Shown: piece by piece, positions 36,479 through 47,669 of the stretch
How positions within the stretch are numbered: the stretch's first letter is position 1
Layout of the letters: the number at the start of each line of letters is the position of its first letter
From: Spirochaetaceae bacterium
GTDB taxonomy: Bacteria; Spirochaetota; Spirochaetia; SZUA-6; Bin103
Assembly: GCA_028820215.1 (NCBI GenBank)
Contig: JAPPKD010000160.1
Coordinates: 1 to 64,000 of the forward strand
DNA length: 64,000 nt
Direction of reading: 5' to 3'
Position numbers and translations under genes: made by a program
Notes under the pieces: model-generated
The model's input: only the letters and a program-made list of their open reading frames with translations
What the model was told of the DNA's origin: nothing
The model's database searches: none

Positions 36479-38005
36479 TTACGATGAACTGAGCGCGCTC
36501 TGCCCGTCCGGCCCGAACCAGACGGCGTACAGCTCGGCTTGCCAGAGCGAGAGGCGGAGACGTACGCGCCTGCCCTGCAGCTCGGCCAGGCTGCCGCGGT
36601 CGCGCCAGCGCACGACCTGGTCGGTGCTGTCGACGACGACGGGGATGCACTCCTCGGCCGCGTAACCGGGTAGCGCCGAGCCGTGCTCGTCTGTGACCTC
36701 CGCGAGCACCCGCCCGCGCCACGCGTCCACGTTGAGGTGGAGCTCGGGTCCGGTGACCTCCAGCGGCACCGTGAGCACCGAGCCCCGCTCGACGCCGCCT
36801 TTCAGCGACACGAAGCCGTCCAGCCGCAGGCGGGCCATGCAGATCGCGGCGGAGTCCAGGAAGCCGTGGAACGCGGCCTCCGCGATCGGCACCCCCCGGC
36901 GCCGGGCCGCCGTGTAGTAGATCCACAGCTCGCCGTTGCGCCGCAGCACGCCGTTCGTGGAACCGATCTGCCCGGTGTCGTAGCGGCTGCCGTCCCCCGC
37001 CGGAGACAGCTCCAGGAACGGAGCGCGATTCGCTACCCGCTCCCACTGATGGAGGTCCCGGCTGCAGGCCAGCTCCATCGTCTTGCGGCTGTCCACGTTC
37101 TCGAACAGCGGCGGGCGCTTGCCTGCCCAGTGGTGCATGACCGGCAGGCCCAGGTAGAGGTCCTCGTAGCGGAAGACCGGGAAGTGGTACACGTCGGTCC
37201 GCCACTCCTCGGGACGGTTGTGCACGGGGGCTAGCAGCGCCGGATCCTCGAAAAAGCGGCGCAGGCGCTCGAAACCGTTCTCCTGGTCGGTCTGGTCGGC
37301 GTGGAAGATCAGCTCCTGCTCGCTCCAGGTCCGGAAATCCTCGCTGGTCGACAGGTAGAAGGAGCGGCCGTACGGACCGCGGTGCTTGACCGTGGAGATG
37401 AGCAAGTCGCGGTCCTCGTCGAGGTACAGCTCCGAAACGTCGGCGCTGGGCTGCGGAGGCACGTCCAGTTCCTGCCACTGGATGCAGTCCGCGGAGACCA
37501 GCGTGTACAGGTGGCCGTCCCGGTACGTCAGCGCCTTGAAGCGCCGTGCCGGATCCGCTTCCCGCGCGTGGTACACCGGTCCTCGGATCTGGCCGCGGAT
37601 CGACGGCAGGATGTTGTTCTCCCCGCCGATCGGGGTGCCCTTCCACGTCAGTCCCGGATAGTCGTACAGGTGGAGAAACGGCTTCTCCCAGTTCACGCCG
37701 TCGCTGGACGTGGCGTAGCAGGAGTAGTTGCCACTGGCGCCGGCATCGCCTCCGGCGTCGAGCTTGAGGGCGGCACCGGTGCCGATGGTCGCGACGTCGG
37801 GTGCCGCGGTGCCCAGGTAGATCATCTTGAAGATCTCTGCCCCCGCGTCCCAGACCGGCGCCCCCCACGTGCGGATGTACATGTTCTCCCAGCGGTGCTC
37901 GGGCCGCAGCACGGCGTTGCCCTCGAACTTGCGTGGCTGGTGGAGCTTCCTGGCGAGATTGTCGATGCGCTCGACGTGGTGATCGTCGACGAACAGGTAT
38001 TTCAT
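36479..38005 (-). CDS. Five-bladed propeller protein, GH43/GH32-like fold (paralogue A)
   Basis: A 508-aa protein with no signal peptide. It starts MKYLFVDDHHVERIDNL, then shows propeller-type repeats (SCYATSSDGVNWEKP; YTLVSADCIQWQELD; FYLSTSEDFRTWSEQ; MELACSRDLHQWERV), the 'S.DG..W..P' strands of GH43/32/117-like folds. The C-terminal part (from about residue 400) has LRLDGFVSLKGG, LHLNVDAWRGRVLAEV and WRDRGSLAELQGRRVRLRL, a beta-sandwich module shared with the other two paralogues (41810-43336, 45429-46880). Catalytic residues cannot be named. It is divergent from the transporter genes. Confidence 0.7.
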   Translation of the reverse strand: MKYLFVDDHHVERIDNLARKLHQPRKFEGNAVLRPEHRWENMYIRTWGAPVWDAGAEIFKMIYLGTAAPDVATIGTGAALKLDAGGDAGASGNYSCYATSSDGVNWEKPFLHLYDYPGLTWKGTPIGGENNILPSIRGQIRGPVYHAREADPARRFKALTYRDGHLYTLVSADCIQWQELDVPPQPSADVSELYLDEDRDLLISTVKHRGPYGRSFYLSTSEDFRTWSEQELIFHADQTDQENGFERLRRFFEDPALLAPVHNRPEEWRTDVYHFPVFRYEDLYLGLPVMHHWAGKRPPLFENVDSRKTMELACSRDLHQWERVANRAPFLELSPAGDGSRYDTGQIGSTNGVLRRNGELWIYYTAARRRGVPIAEAAFHGFLDSAAICMARLRLDGFVSLKGGVERGSVLTVPLEVTGPELHLNVDAWRGRVLAEVTDEHGSALPGYAAEECIPVVVDSTDQVVRWRDRGSLAELQGRRVRLRLSLWQAELYAVWFGPDGQSALSSS

Positions 38006-38148
38006 AGGCGCTGTCCCCTGGACGTCCCGCCCGGAAGTTTAGACCGAGGCGGCCTTGCTTGGCAGCGCGCGCGGTCGAGGATACGCTGCAAGCCGGTCGA
38101 AACGTCGGGGATGCCCCGAGGCGGTCCCCAATTCTCAGGAGGTGCGTC

Positions 38149-39768
38149 ATGAACGCCAGGAGAATGGCGGCGGTGGGACTGCTCGCCGCCGGTTCGCTGT
38201 TTCTCTCCGCCACCGTGCTGTACGCCGCGAGCGCCGCAGAGACGGCCGCCGCGGAAAAGGCCACGATTCAGATGCCGGGGCGGCTGGTCTACGAGGTGTG
38301 GACTCCCGCGCCATGGTCGCATCGCAACGACGGCCACTGGCCGCAGTGGTGGCTGGTCTTCGACCGGCTGCTGGAGAACAACGGCCAGCACATACCGGAG
38401 ATTCCGAGCCTGGCGACGAGCTGGGACATCTCCGAGGACGGCCTGCAGTACACGTTCCATCTGCGCGACGACGTGGTCTTTCACGACGGCACGCCGTTCA
38501 CGGCGCATGACGTGAAGGCCACCTTCGAGATCATTCTGGACGGCCACGTCACCAGCCCGACCTGGATCGGCAATCTGTTGAACCTGGACGGCGTGGACGC
38601 CCACCGGTCGGGTGGCGCCGACGGCGTGTCCGGGATCGAGGCGGTCGACGACCACACCGTGCGGTTCCATCTGACCCAGCGGACGCCCGGATTCCTCCGC
38701 AACGTCTCCATCACCTCGATCATGTCGAAGGCGCAGGTGGAGCTGGTGGGCGAGGGCAGCAAGGTCGAAGGCCACCCCACCTGGAGCGTTCCCAACGGCA
38801 CCGGCCCGTTCAAAGTGGTGGAGACCGAGCCGTTCCAGTTCATCCGGCTGGAGAAGCACGATGCCTACCACCGGGGCACGCCGAAGATCGACGAGATCAT
38901 CATCCACGCCAAGGATCCGGCGCTCGCCGCGGCCAACCACGAAGCCGACTTCGCGTTCTTCCAGATCACGCCCACCAGCGCCAAGGAGGTCGCCAAGCTC
39001 GAGCACATGGAGGTCTTCGCGCAGGTGCTCAATCACCTGACGGCGATGAGCGTCAACATCAGCCGGCCCGAGCTCAACGATCCGCGCGTGCGGCGCGCGT
39101 TGATGATGGCGATCGACCGGCAGACGATCGCCGACAGCCTGTACGGCGACTACGGCGACCCGATCGTGCCGCAGGGGATCCTGCCGGCGATCGGCTGGCG
39201 CAACCCGAACCTGACGCCCGTGAACTACGATCCGGACGGCGCCAAGGCGCTCCTGGCGGAGGCGGGCTGGGACTTCGGGACGACCGTCACCATCCTGCTG
39301 CGCGACATCGACGCGGGCGGCATCCGGCTGGAGCTGGCCACGATCGTGCAGGACTACTGGAAGGAGATCGGCATCGCCGCCGAGGTCGAGCTGGTCGAGG
39401 TGGCGGTGATCGGCACTAGGCTGAACGAACGGGACTTCGACTTCTACATGGGCGGCTGGTCCGCCGTGACCCCGGAGGCGCTGCTGCGGCTGCGCTCCGA
39501 CAGCCCGGCGCCGATCGGCAGGGGCTACTCGAATCCGGAGGTGGACCGGATCGCCGAACAGATCACCACGACGTACGACATGGACGAGTTGCGCGCGCTC
39601 TACGACGAGCTGCAGGTGCATGCGTGGAACGACATGGTCTACATGCCGGTGATCAACACGATGGGGCTCAAGGCGCGATCCAGCCGGTTGAGCACGCCGG
39701 GGGTCATTCCCGACATCCTCAACTTCCCCATCGACATCTCCTGGCACGAGTGGGAGGTCGTCGAGTAA
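38149..39768 (+). CDS. ABC transporter substrate-binding protein (family 5, Opp/Dpp type)
   Basis: A 539-aa secreted receptor for an Opp/Dpp-type importer. It has a clear signal peptide (ARRMAAVGLLAAGSLFLSATVLYAASA), then SBP_bac_5 features: PEIPSLATSWDISEDGLQYTF-type segment, HDGTPFTAHDVKATFE, NGTGPFKV and DPRVRRALMMAIDRQTIADSLY. The ATG at 38149 is preceded by a strong AGGAGG. Family-5 proteins bind peptides or, in several lineages, oligosaccharides. The neighbouring propeller enzymes favour a glycan ligand; that is inference. Confidence 0.9.
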   Translation: MNARRMAAVGLLAAGSLFLSATVLYAASAAETAAAEKATIQMPGRLVYEVWTPAPWSHRNDGHWPQWWLVFDRLLENNGQHIPEIPSLATSWDISEDGLQYTFHLRDDVVFHDGTPFTAHDVKATFEIILDGHVTSPTWIGNLLNLDGVDAHRSGGADGVSGIEAVDDHTVRFHLTQRTPGFLRNVSITSIMSKAQVELVGEGSKVEGHPTWSVPNGTGPFKVVETEPFQFIRLEKHDAYHRGTPKIDEIIIHAKDPALAAANHEADFAFFQITPTSAKEVAKLEHMEVFAQVLNHLTAMSVNISRPELNDPRVRRALMMAIDRQTIADSLYGDYGDPIVPQGILPAIGWRNPNLTPVNYDPDGAKALLAEAGWDFGTTVTILLRDIDAGGIRLELATIVQDYWKEIGIAAEVELVEVAVIGTRLNERDFDFYMGGWSAVTPEALLRLRSDSPAPIGRGYSNPEVDRIAEQITTTYDMDELRALYDELQVHAWNDMVYMPVINTMGLKARSSRLSTPGVIPDILNFPIDISWHEWEVVE

Positions 39769-39914
39769 CGGCGGCGGAGGGAGATCGATGGCACGGGTGC
39801 GGCGGGTGTGCTCCGTCGCACCCGTTGGTGCCGACCGCGTTGACGGCGCTCGCCCGGCGGCGCGCCGTCGCGCGCGGTGCTGAATCGCGTTCACGCTGAG
39901 GGTCGCCGTCCTCC

Positions 39915-40904
39915 ATGGGCACCTACCTGGTCAGGCGCGTCGTGTCGATGATCCCGACCCTGCTCGGCATCACCATCATCGTCTTCGTCTTCATCGAACT
40001 GGCGCCGGGTGACGCCGCCATGGCGATCCTCGCCGGGCGGGTGGAAGAGGAAGAGATCGCCTTCACCGAGGAAGAGCTCGCCAAGATCCGGCGCGAGATG
40101 GGGCTGGACCGGCCGGCGCCGATCCGCTACCTGGAGTGGCTGGGCAACCTGGTGCGCGCCGATCTCGGCGTGAGCCTGTCGACCCGGCGCCCGGTCGCCG
40201 AGCTGGTCAGCTTTCGCCTGGGCCCGACGCTGGAGTTGATGGGGGCGGCGTTCCTGATGTCGTCGGTGCTGGGCCTGTCCCTGGGCGTCGTGTCCGCCCT
40301 GAAGCGCTACAGCCCCATCGACCACGCGCTGACGGTCGCCGGCATGATGGGCATATCCACCCCCACCTTCTACGTCGGCCTGCTCGCCCTGTTCCTGCTG
40401 AGCGTCCAGTTGGACCTGTTCCCGCTCGGCGGCCGCGTCTCTCCCGGCGCGACCGACACCGCCGCACGGCTGCACCACCTGGTGCTGCCGGCGTTCATCC
40501 TGGGACTCGACCTGACCGCGGCGCTCATGCGCTACACGCGCTCCAGCGTGCTGGAGGTGCTGCGCCGCGACTTCGTCACCACGGCGCGCAGCAAGGGGCT
40601 GCCCGCCTGGCGCGTCATCCTCGTGCACGCGTTCCGCAACGCACTGATCCCGATCATCGTCGTCTTGGGGCTGCGGCTGCCGATCCTGATCGGCGGCTCG
40701 GTGGTCATCGAGACCGTCTTCAACTGGCCCGGCATGGGCGCGTTCTACATCGGCTCGGTGCGCGGCCGCGACTATCCGATCATCATGGCCGTGACGCTGT
40801 TCTCCGCGCTCGCCGTGCTGGCGGCCAGCGTCCTGGTGGACCTGCTCACCGCGCTGGCAGACCCGCGCGTGCGGCTGCACAGCCGTGGCGAGGCCGGGCG
40901 GTGA
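39915..40904 (+). CDS. ABC transporter permease, DppB-like
   Basis: A 329-aa inner-membrane permease. It opens with the DppB signature YLVRRVVSMIPTLLGITIIVFVFIELAPGD and has six hydrophobic segments. The EAA loop reads VLEVLRRDFVTTARSKGLPAWRVILVHAFRNALIP. It pairs with the DppC-like permease, whose GTG overlaps its stop (GTGA). The 146-bp gap before it lies between receptor and permease genes and holds no clear terminator. Confidence 0.93.
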   Translation: MGTYLVRRVVSMIPTLLGITIIVFVFIELAPGDAAMAILAGRVEEEEIAFTEEELAKIRREMGLDRPAPIRYLEWLGNLVRADLGVSLSTRRPVAELVSFRLGPTLELMGAAFLMSSVLGLSLGVVSALKRYSPIDHALTVAGMMGISTPTFYVGLLALFLLSVQLDLFPLGGRVSPGATDTAARLHHLVLPAFILGLDLTAALMRYTRSSVLEVLRRDFVTTARSKGLPAWRVILVHAFRNALIPIIVVLGLRLPILIGGSVVIETVFNWPGMGAFYIGSVRGRDYPIIMAVTLFSALAVLAASVLVDLLTALADPRVRLHSRGEAGR

Positions 40905-41791
40905 GCGTCGCCGCCGCCCCGGTCCGGGAGCCGGCCGCAGGCGAGCGACGGCAGGGCAGGGGCGTGCTGCGCCGGTTGGCCAGACACCGGCTGGGAGCGG
41001 TGGCGTTCGCGGTCTTCGTGATGCTGGTGCTGGCCGTGATCGCCGCGCCGGTTGTCGCCCGACACGATCCCAACGACGTGGTCCTCAAGCAGCGCAACCA
41101 GCCGCCGAGCGCCACCCACTGGCTGGGCACCGACCACCTCGGCCGCGACGTGTTCGCCCGCGTGCTCTACGGCGGACGGGTGTCGCTGTCGGTCGGGCTC
41201 GCCGGGATCACCATCGCGGTGAGCATCGGCGTGGTGGTGGGCACGATCTCCGGGTTCGTCGGCGGCAAGGTCGACGCCGCGCTGCTGAAGTTCTCGGAGA
41301 TCGTGATCAGCTTTCCCGGTTTCATCATCATCCTGACGCTGGTGAGCCTGCTCGGTCCGAACCTGTTCACGGTGATGGCGGTGCTGGGGTTCATCCAGTG
41401 GACGGACATCTACCGCATCGTGCGCAACCAGCTCCTGGCGCTGCGCGAGCAGGAGTTCGTGCTGGCGGCCCGGTCGCTGGGCGCGCACTGGGCCGCCCTG
41501 GCCTTCCGGCACCTGCTGCCAAACGCGCTGGCGCCGGTGATCGTCTCGGCGACGCTGGGCACGGCGGGGATGATCCTGACCGAGGCCGGCCTGAGCTTTC
41601 TGGGCGTGGGCGTGCAGGTACCCACCCCGTCGTGGGGCAACATGCTGACGGCCGCGCAGAACCTGACCGCCCTGGTCAACTACTGGTGGCAGTGGGTGCC
41701 GCCAGGGGTGGCCATCACCGTGGCCGTGCTGTGCATCAACTTCATCGGCGACGCGCTGCGCGACGCTCAGGATCCGCGGCAGAAGATATAG
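40901..41791 (+). CDS. ABC transporter permease, DppC-like
   Basis: A 296-aa second permease. The family opening is seen (RLARHRLGAVAFAVFVMLVLAVIAAPVVA), followed by HWLGTDHLGRDVFARVLYGGRVSLSVGL and the EAA loop EQEFVLAARSLGAHWAALAFRHLLPNALAPVIV. GTG 40901 gives the correct N-terminus and overlaps the upstream stop. The propeller gene B follows after 18 bp. Confidence 0.93.
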   Translation: MSVAAAPVREPAAGERRQGRGVLRRLARHRLGAVAFAVFVMLVLAVIAAPVVARHDPNDVVLKQRNQPPSATHWLGTDHLGRDVFARVLYGGRVSLSVGLAGITIAVSIGVVVGTISGFVGGKVDAALLKFSEIVISFPGFIIILTLVSLLGPNLFTVMAVLGFIQWTDIYRIVRNQLLALREQEFVLAARSLGAHWAALAFRHLLPNALAPVIVSATLGTAGMILTEAGLSFLGVGVQVPTPSWGNMLTAAQNLTALVNYWWQWVPPGVAITVAVLCINFIGDALRDAQDPRQKI

Positions 41792-41809
41792 AGGCAGGGA
41801 GGGAACGCG

Positions 41810-43336
41810 ATGAGTCCGACGAGCACCGACGCCACCGCCGGCACGTGGCAGCCAGGCTCCGCGGCTGCCGGCATGCGGCCCGAGCCCTTTCTGGACTGGC
41901 AGGCCGTGTGGCCGGGGACCAGCGGCTACGAGCCGGACGGTCGCGCCTACCTGGCAGGCGCGCCGCGCGGTGTGCGCCTGGCGGTGCAACAGGCCGGCCG
42001 GTCCGCGCGACTTATCGCGTTCGACCGCCCGTGGGAACAGCGGCGGCCGACCTATCCGTGCGTCGTCAGGCACGACGGGACCTACCACCTCTGGTACGGG
42101 ATCGGTACGTCGGAGCAGTACCCGCACGGTGCTATCTGCTACGCGCACAGCGACGACGGGCTCGCCTGGCACCGGCCCGAGCTCGACCTCTTTCCGTACG
42201 GCGATCACCGGAAGACCAACATCGTCTATCCGAACCGACTGGAAGGATCGGTGTTCCGCGATTCGCGGGACGGGGATTTCAAGCTGGTCACCATGGAGTC
42301 CCGCTGGCGCTACGGCGACCAGGTGCTGTCGGGTGACGCCGAAGCGCTGCCGCTACGCACGCGGCTGCGCGAGCAGGGGATGCCCGACCGGGAGCTGCGC
42401 GAGATCCTGCGCCTGACCGGCGAGCTGCGCGGCGCCTCGTCGCCGGACGGCATCCATTGGACACGGCTGGATGCGACGCTCATGGACCGGTTCTGCGATA
42501 CCCAGAACGTCGCGCTGTACGACGAGGAGCGCCACCGCTACGTCGCCTACGTGCGGATGAGCCGTGGGTTTCGCCGGGCGGTCGGCCGCTCGGAGTCGCC
42601 GGAGTTCGCCACCGAGTGGCCGGAGCCGCAGGTGGTGCTGGAGGCGGATCCGCAGGATCCTCCGACCGACGACCTGTACACCAACGGCTACAGCCGCTAT
42701 CCGGGGGGCGGGCCGTTCCACCTGATGTTCCCGGCCGTCTACTACCGGACCCGCGACGTGCTGGACGTCCACCTGGCGGTGAGCCGCGACGGGGTCCTCT
42801 GGCACCGTCCCGAACGGAGGACGATCATCCCGATGGGGCCGGCGGGAGGGCCGGAGGACTCCGGCATGTACGCCAGCCCCGGCGTGATCCCGCTTGCCGA
42901 CGGCCTGTGGGGGGTGCTGTGCCTGGGCATCCGCGGCCGCCACAACGAAGGCTACGCGGGGCTGGAAACCGACCGCGACGGGGTGCTCCGCTGGGCGACG
43001 TGGCAGCCCGACCGGCTGGTGGCGCTGCAGGCGGACACTGACGGCGAGCTGACGCTGGGGCCGCGGGAGTGCGCGGGCCGGGAGCTGCGCCTGAACTACC
43101 GCACGGAGCCCAACGGCTGGATCAAGGCCGAACTCATCCCGCCGACGCTGTGGCCGGCCGAGCACCTGGCGCCGCTGGCCGGGCACTCGTTTGCGGAATG
43201 CGCGCCGTTGCGCGGCGACAGCCTGTCCGCGCCGGTGGCCTGGAACGGCCGCAGCGACCTGGCAGCGCTGCGCGACGAGCGGATCGCGATCCGCATCCGC
43301 ATGTCGCGTGCCGAACTGTTCTCGGTGGCGTGCTGA
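41810..43336 (+). CDS. Five-bladed propeller protein, GH43/GH32-like fold (paralogue B)
   Basis: A 508-aa protein encoded inside the transporter operon, between the permeases and the ATPases. It lacks a signal peptide. Propeller strands: YHLWYGIGTSEQ, ICYAHSDDGLAWHRPELDLF, GASSPDGIHWTRLDATLMDRFCDTQNVALYDEERHRYVAYVR, HLAVSRDGVLWHRPERRTII. The C-terminal sandwich includes AGHSFAECAPLRGDSLSAPVAWNGRSDLAALRDERIAIRIRM. It shares the DTQN-A..DER-RYVA-VR segment with paralogue C. Operon position ties its substrate to the imported compound. A transferase, phosphorylase or hydrolase role is possible. Confidence 0.72.
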   Translation: MSPTSTDATAGTWQPGSAAAGMRPEPFLDWQAVWPGTSGYEPDGRAYLAGAPRGVRLAVQQAGRSARLIAFDRPWEQRRPTYPCVVRHDGTYHLWYGIGTSEQYPHGAICYAHSDDGLAWHRPELDLFPYGDHRKTNIVYPNRLEGSVFRDSRDGDFKLVTMESRWRYGDQVLSGDAEALPLRTRLREQGMPDRELREILRLTGELRGASSPDGIHWTRLDATLMDRFCDTQNVALYDEERHRYVAYVRMSRGFRRAVGRSESPEFATEWPEPQVVLEADPQDPPTDDLYTNGYSRYPGGGPFHLMFPAVYYRTRDVLDVHLAVSRDGVLWHRPERRTIIPMGPAGGPEDSGMYASPGVIPLADGLWGVLCLGIRGRHNEGYAGLETDRDGVLRWATWQPDRLVALQADTDGELTLGPRECAGRELRLNYRTEPNGWIKAELIPPTLWPAEHLAPLAGHSFAECAPLRGDSLSAPVAWNGRSDLAALRDERIAIRIRMSRAELFSVAC

Positions 43337-43337
43337 G

Positions 43338-44374
43338 GTGGGGCGGGAACCCGGCGCGCCCGATGCGCCGCTGCTGTCGGTGCGCGGCCTGCGCACGTAC
43401 TTCCACACCGAGGACGGAGTCGTGCCGGCGGTGGACGGGGTGAGCTTCGACCTGCCGGCCGGCGGAACGCTCGGCATCGTCGGCGAGTCCGGCTGCGGCA
43501 AGTCCGTCACGGCGCTGACGGTGCTGCGGCTGGTGGCCTCGCCGCCCGGCCGCATCGAGAGCGGCCGCATCCTGTTCGAGGGGGAGGACCTGCTGCGCTT
43601 CCCGGAGGCGCGCATGCGCGAGATCCGCGGCAACGAGATCTCGATGATCTTCCAGGAGCCGATGTCGAGCCTGAACCCGGTGTTCAGCGTCGGCTTCCAG
43701 ATCGCCGAGAACATCATCCAGCACCAGCGGCTGCGCAAGCGCGAGGCGTACAGCCGCGCCGTGGAGATGCTGGAGCTGGTCGGCATACCGGCCCCGGAGA
43801 AGCGGGTGCGCGACTACCCGCACGAGATGAGCGGCGGCATGCGGCAGCGGGTGATGATCGCCATGGCGCTGTCGTGCCACCCGAAGATACTGATCGCGGA
43901 CGAGCCGTCCACGGCGCTGGACACCACGATCCAGGCGCAGATCCTGGACCTGATGCGCCAGCTCCGTGCGGAGCTCGGCATGGCGATCGTCCTGATCACT
44001 CACGATCTGGGCGTGGTCGCCGAGATGGTCCAGCAGGTGGTGGTGATGTACGCCGGCAAGATCGTGGAGCGCGCCGACGTGGTCACCCTGTTCCGCGAGG
44101 GCCGCCACCCGTACACGGAGGGCCTCCTGGGATCGCTGCCGAACCCCGCCGAAGAGCGCGATGAGCTGGTGGCGATCGAGGGCGTGGTGCCGAGCCCGCA
44201 CGCCATGCCGGAGGGGTGCCGTTTCCATCCGCGCTGTCCGTACGCGCAGGAGATCTGCGGGACCGAGGAGCCACCGCTGCACGCGTTCTGGCCCGGACAC
44301 GAGGCGGCGTGTTACCGCTACTCGGACTTCCGGCCGATGCGCGAAGCCGCCGCGGTCGGCGACGAGGCGGGGTC

Positions 44375-44378
<4 letters not shown>
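43338..44378 (+). CDS. Opp/Dpp ABC transporter ATP-binding protein (DppD-like)
   Basis: A 346-aa ATPase. Walker A is [20 protein letters not shown], the Q-loop is [13 protein letters not shown], the signature is [16 protein letters not shown] and Walker B is [12 protein letters not shown]. The C-terminal Opp extension holds [18 protein letters not shown], a cysteine cluster found in Opp/Dpp ATPases. The GTG at 43338 starts just after the propeller-B stop and is the only start that gives the family N-terminus. The dppF-like gene overlaps its stop by GTGA. Confidence 0.95.
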
Positions 44379-45428
<1,050 letters not shown>

Positions 45429-45457
<29 letters not shown>

Positions 45458-46880
45458 CCCAGCTTCCCAGGAAGCGCAGCCGAACGCGCCGGCCGCGCAG
45501 GGCGGACAGGTCGGCGCGGCCGTTCCAGGTGACGGTCCGGCGCAGGTCGTTGGCCGTGAGCCTGTCGGCCTCGGCGGCCGCGTACCCCCACAGCGCGTGG
45601 CCGCTGGCATCGAGCACCTCGACCTGCAGCCAGCCGCGTGAGCTGGCGTCCATGTTCACCTGCAGGCGGTCGCCGGCCAGCTCGAACGGCACCGTGGTGA
45701 GGCCGGCGCGCTCGCCTTCGGCGTCCTGCGACACGAAGCCGTCGCGGCGCAGCCGCAACCTGCCGATCGCCGAGGGTTGGGCGTCGCCGCTGCGCTTGGC
45801 GTCGACGTCGATGTCGTGGCGGGTGCTGACGCCGGTGTAGTAGAGGTACACTTCGTTGTCGCCGGCGGCGATGCCGCTGGCCACGTACAGCCCCTTGGCA
45901 TCGAAGGCGCCCGCGGGTCCCAAGCGCACGAACGGCGTCTGCCAGCGCGTGAAGGCGATCCCGTCGCGGCTGGTCGCGAGCTGGACGTCCAGCGTGTCGC
46001 TGGTGTGGTGGTACGCCGAGGTGAAGATGAAGTAGCTGTCCGCGGCCCACGGGTACTTGATGGCGGCGCTGTTGTAGAGGCCGCCGCCGGCCAGGTCATC
46101 GTCGGCGGCCTGGCTGAAGTCCGGCTCCAGGACCTTGCTCGGCTCCGGAAACCGCGAGAAGTCGGACGACTCCGCGCGCGCCACGGCCCGATAGTCGAAC
46201 GATCCGACCTGCCTTCCGTCCGCATCGAGATGGAGATGCTCGTTCCACCGCACGAAGGCGACGTAGCGTTGCAGGCGCTCGTCCCGGAAGGCGACGTTCT
46301 GGGTGTCCGTGTACCACGGCATGATCGGCGCCGGGTACTTCGTCCAGGCGATGCCGTCGGGCGAGATGGCGCCGATCACGGCCGGGTAGACCCAGGTTTC
46401 CAGCTTCTCCTTGAAGTACCGGAACCGTGCGCCGCCGCAATTGACGCTGGTGACGCCCCAGGGGGTGCGGTCTTCGCCGATGAACTTGAACCGTTCCCCC
46501 GCCGGCCCGGCCGGATCGACGAAGACGCTGCCGGTAGCCCCGCGCATCACGATGTTGGTGGCGCCGCCGCCGGCATGCTCGACCACGCCCAAGTCGGGCC
46601 GATGCCACTCGGTGCCGTCCGCCGACAGGGCGACGCACAGCGAGGTCGAGCCGTCGTCTCCCGTTGCCGAGTAGTACAGCCGATGCCCGTCCGGGACGGC
46701 GACGACGCTCGCGTGGTGGACGCCGCCCGCCTCCCAGGGCCGCTCGGGCCGGAGCGCTGGCGTCTCGGCGCGCGCGGGAGTATTCAGGGTCAGCGTGAAG
46801 CCGCTCTTGTCGGCGACCAGCGCGTCGTCGAACAGGAGTTGATTGTCGGTGCCGATCGTCAGGCCGCTGTCGTCTTCCAT
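45429..46880 (-). CDS. Five-bladed propeller protein, GH43/GH32-like fold (paralogue C)
   Basis: A 483-aa paralogue on the opposite strand. It starts with [21 protein letters not shown], the 'q.LlFDD..v' opening that I associate with related uncharacterised planctomycete-type proteins. Strands: [75 protein letters not shown]. The C-terminal module has [46 protein letters not shown] and [25 protein letters not shown]. No signal peptide. Activity unknown; it converges on the transporter operon. Confidence 0.7.
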
Positions 46881-46987
46881 GGAATGATGTTATGCCAATC
46901 GAGCCAGCAGCACCTCGTGCAGTTCGACCCCGGCCACAGCACGCCGTGCGGTGCATCGCTGACCTCCAGGTCGACCTGCGCACACAT

Positions 46988-47305
46988 TCACTCCAGCAAC
47001 CTATTGCGGATCAGACGCCGGGCAACCTCGTAGATGTCCCTTCGCTGGCCAGCTTGCCGGATGCCGATCGCGATCACGAGCACGACCAGCGTGTCGTCCG
47101 CGACCGTGTAGATCACCCGGTACCGCTGCGCCGCGACACGCAGGCTGTAACACCTCGCAAGTTCACCGATCAGCGGCTTCCCGATCGACTTCGGGTGCTG
47201 CTGGAGAGCATGCATCCGGGTGAGGATCTGCCGACGGAGACGCCGGTCCCGGATGCCGGCCAGCATGTCTCTGGCCGTGGGGGTCAGGACGACCCGGTAC
47301 GGCAC
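46988..47305 (-). CDS. RelE/ParE-family toxin
   Basis: A 105-aa toxin partner of the antitoxin just upstream. The RelE-superfamily pattern is visible: VVLTPTARDMLAGIRDRRLRRQILTRMHALQQHP, GKPLIGELARCYSLRVAAQRYRVIYTVADDTLVVLVIAIGIRQ. RelE toxins cleave ribosome-bound mRNA; ParE members hit gyrase, and sequence alone does not decide here. It starts 1 bp after the antitoxin stop. Confidence 0.85.
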   Translation of the reverse strand: MPYRVVLTPTARDMLAGIRDRRLRRQILTRMHALQQHPKSIGKPLIGELARCYSLRVAAQRYRVIYTVADDTLVVLVIAIGIRQAGQRRDIYEVARRLIRNRLLE

Positions 47306-47306
47306 C

Positions 47307-47573
47307 TCAGGCGAGTTCGCGTTCGACCTCGTCGAGGCCGATCACGTCGCCGCTTCGAGCCTCCCGCAGGCTCTGCCGGAGCTGCGCCATCAGCTCGGGA
47401 TCGCTCATGATCTCCAGGGACTCCATGATCGACTCGTACATCTCGTAGCCGATCAGCGTCATCATCGGCTTCCCGCGGTTCGTGACGGTCACCGTGTCCT
47501 GAGAGTCGACGAGGTCGTTGGCGATCTGCGTGAGCCTGGCTCGCGCTTCGGTAATGGGCAGCTCTCTTGCCAT
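47307..47573 (-). CDS. Phd/YefM-family antitoxin
   Basis: An 88-aa antitoxin. ITEARARLTQIANDLVDSQDTVTVTNRGKPMMTLIGYEMYESIMESLEI is the standard Phd/YefM core, followed by an acidic toxin-binding tail (ELMAQLRQSLREARSGDVIGLDEVERELA). It should repress its own operon through TGTACA sites at 47597-47636. It belongs to the same antitoxin family as the pair at 151-863 but has a different toxin type. Confidence 0.92.
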   Translation of the reverse strand: MARELPITEARARLTQIANDLVDSQDTVTVTNRGKPMMTLIGYEMYESIMESLEIMSDPELMAQLRQSLREARSGDVIGLDEVERELA

Positions 47574-47596
47574 AAGACTTCCGACTCCGCGTCAAC

Positions 47597-47636
47597 CGTA
47601 CAGGTTCATGTAATGTTGGTCAACGATATCTGTACA
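47597..47636 (-). promoter_or_regulatory. Putative YefM operator and promoter of the toxin-antitoxin pair
   Basis: TGTACA (47631-47636) and, on the minus strand, TGTACG (47597-47602) flank the promoter region of the antitoxin gene. A TTGACC-N17-TACGGT promoter is possible on the minus strand; its -10 overlaps the second motif. The TGTACA core is the known YefM recognition element. Confidence 0.4.
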
Positions 47637-47669
47637 GAGCAGTCGCTGCTCCGCCGTTGCCGGCCGGTG

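Noticed and set aside
46881..46987. Small gene between propeller gene C and the toxin gene
   Set aside because: Only short shadow frames and no ribosome site.
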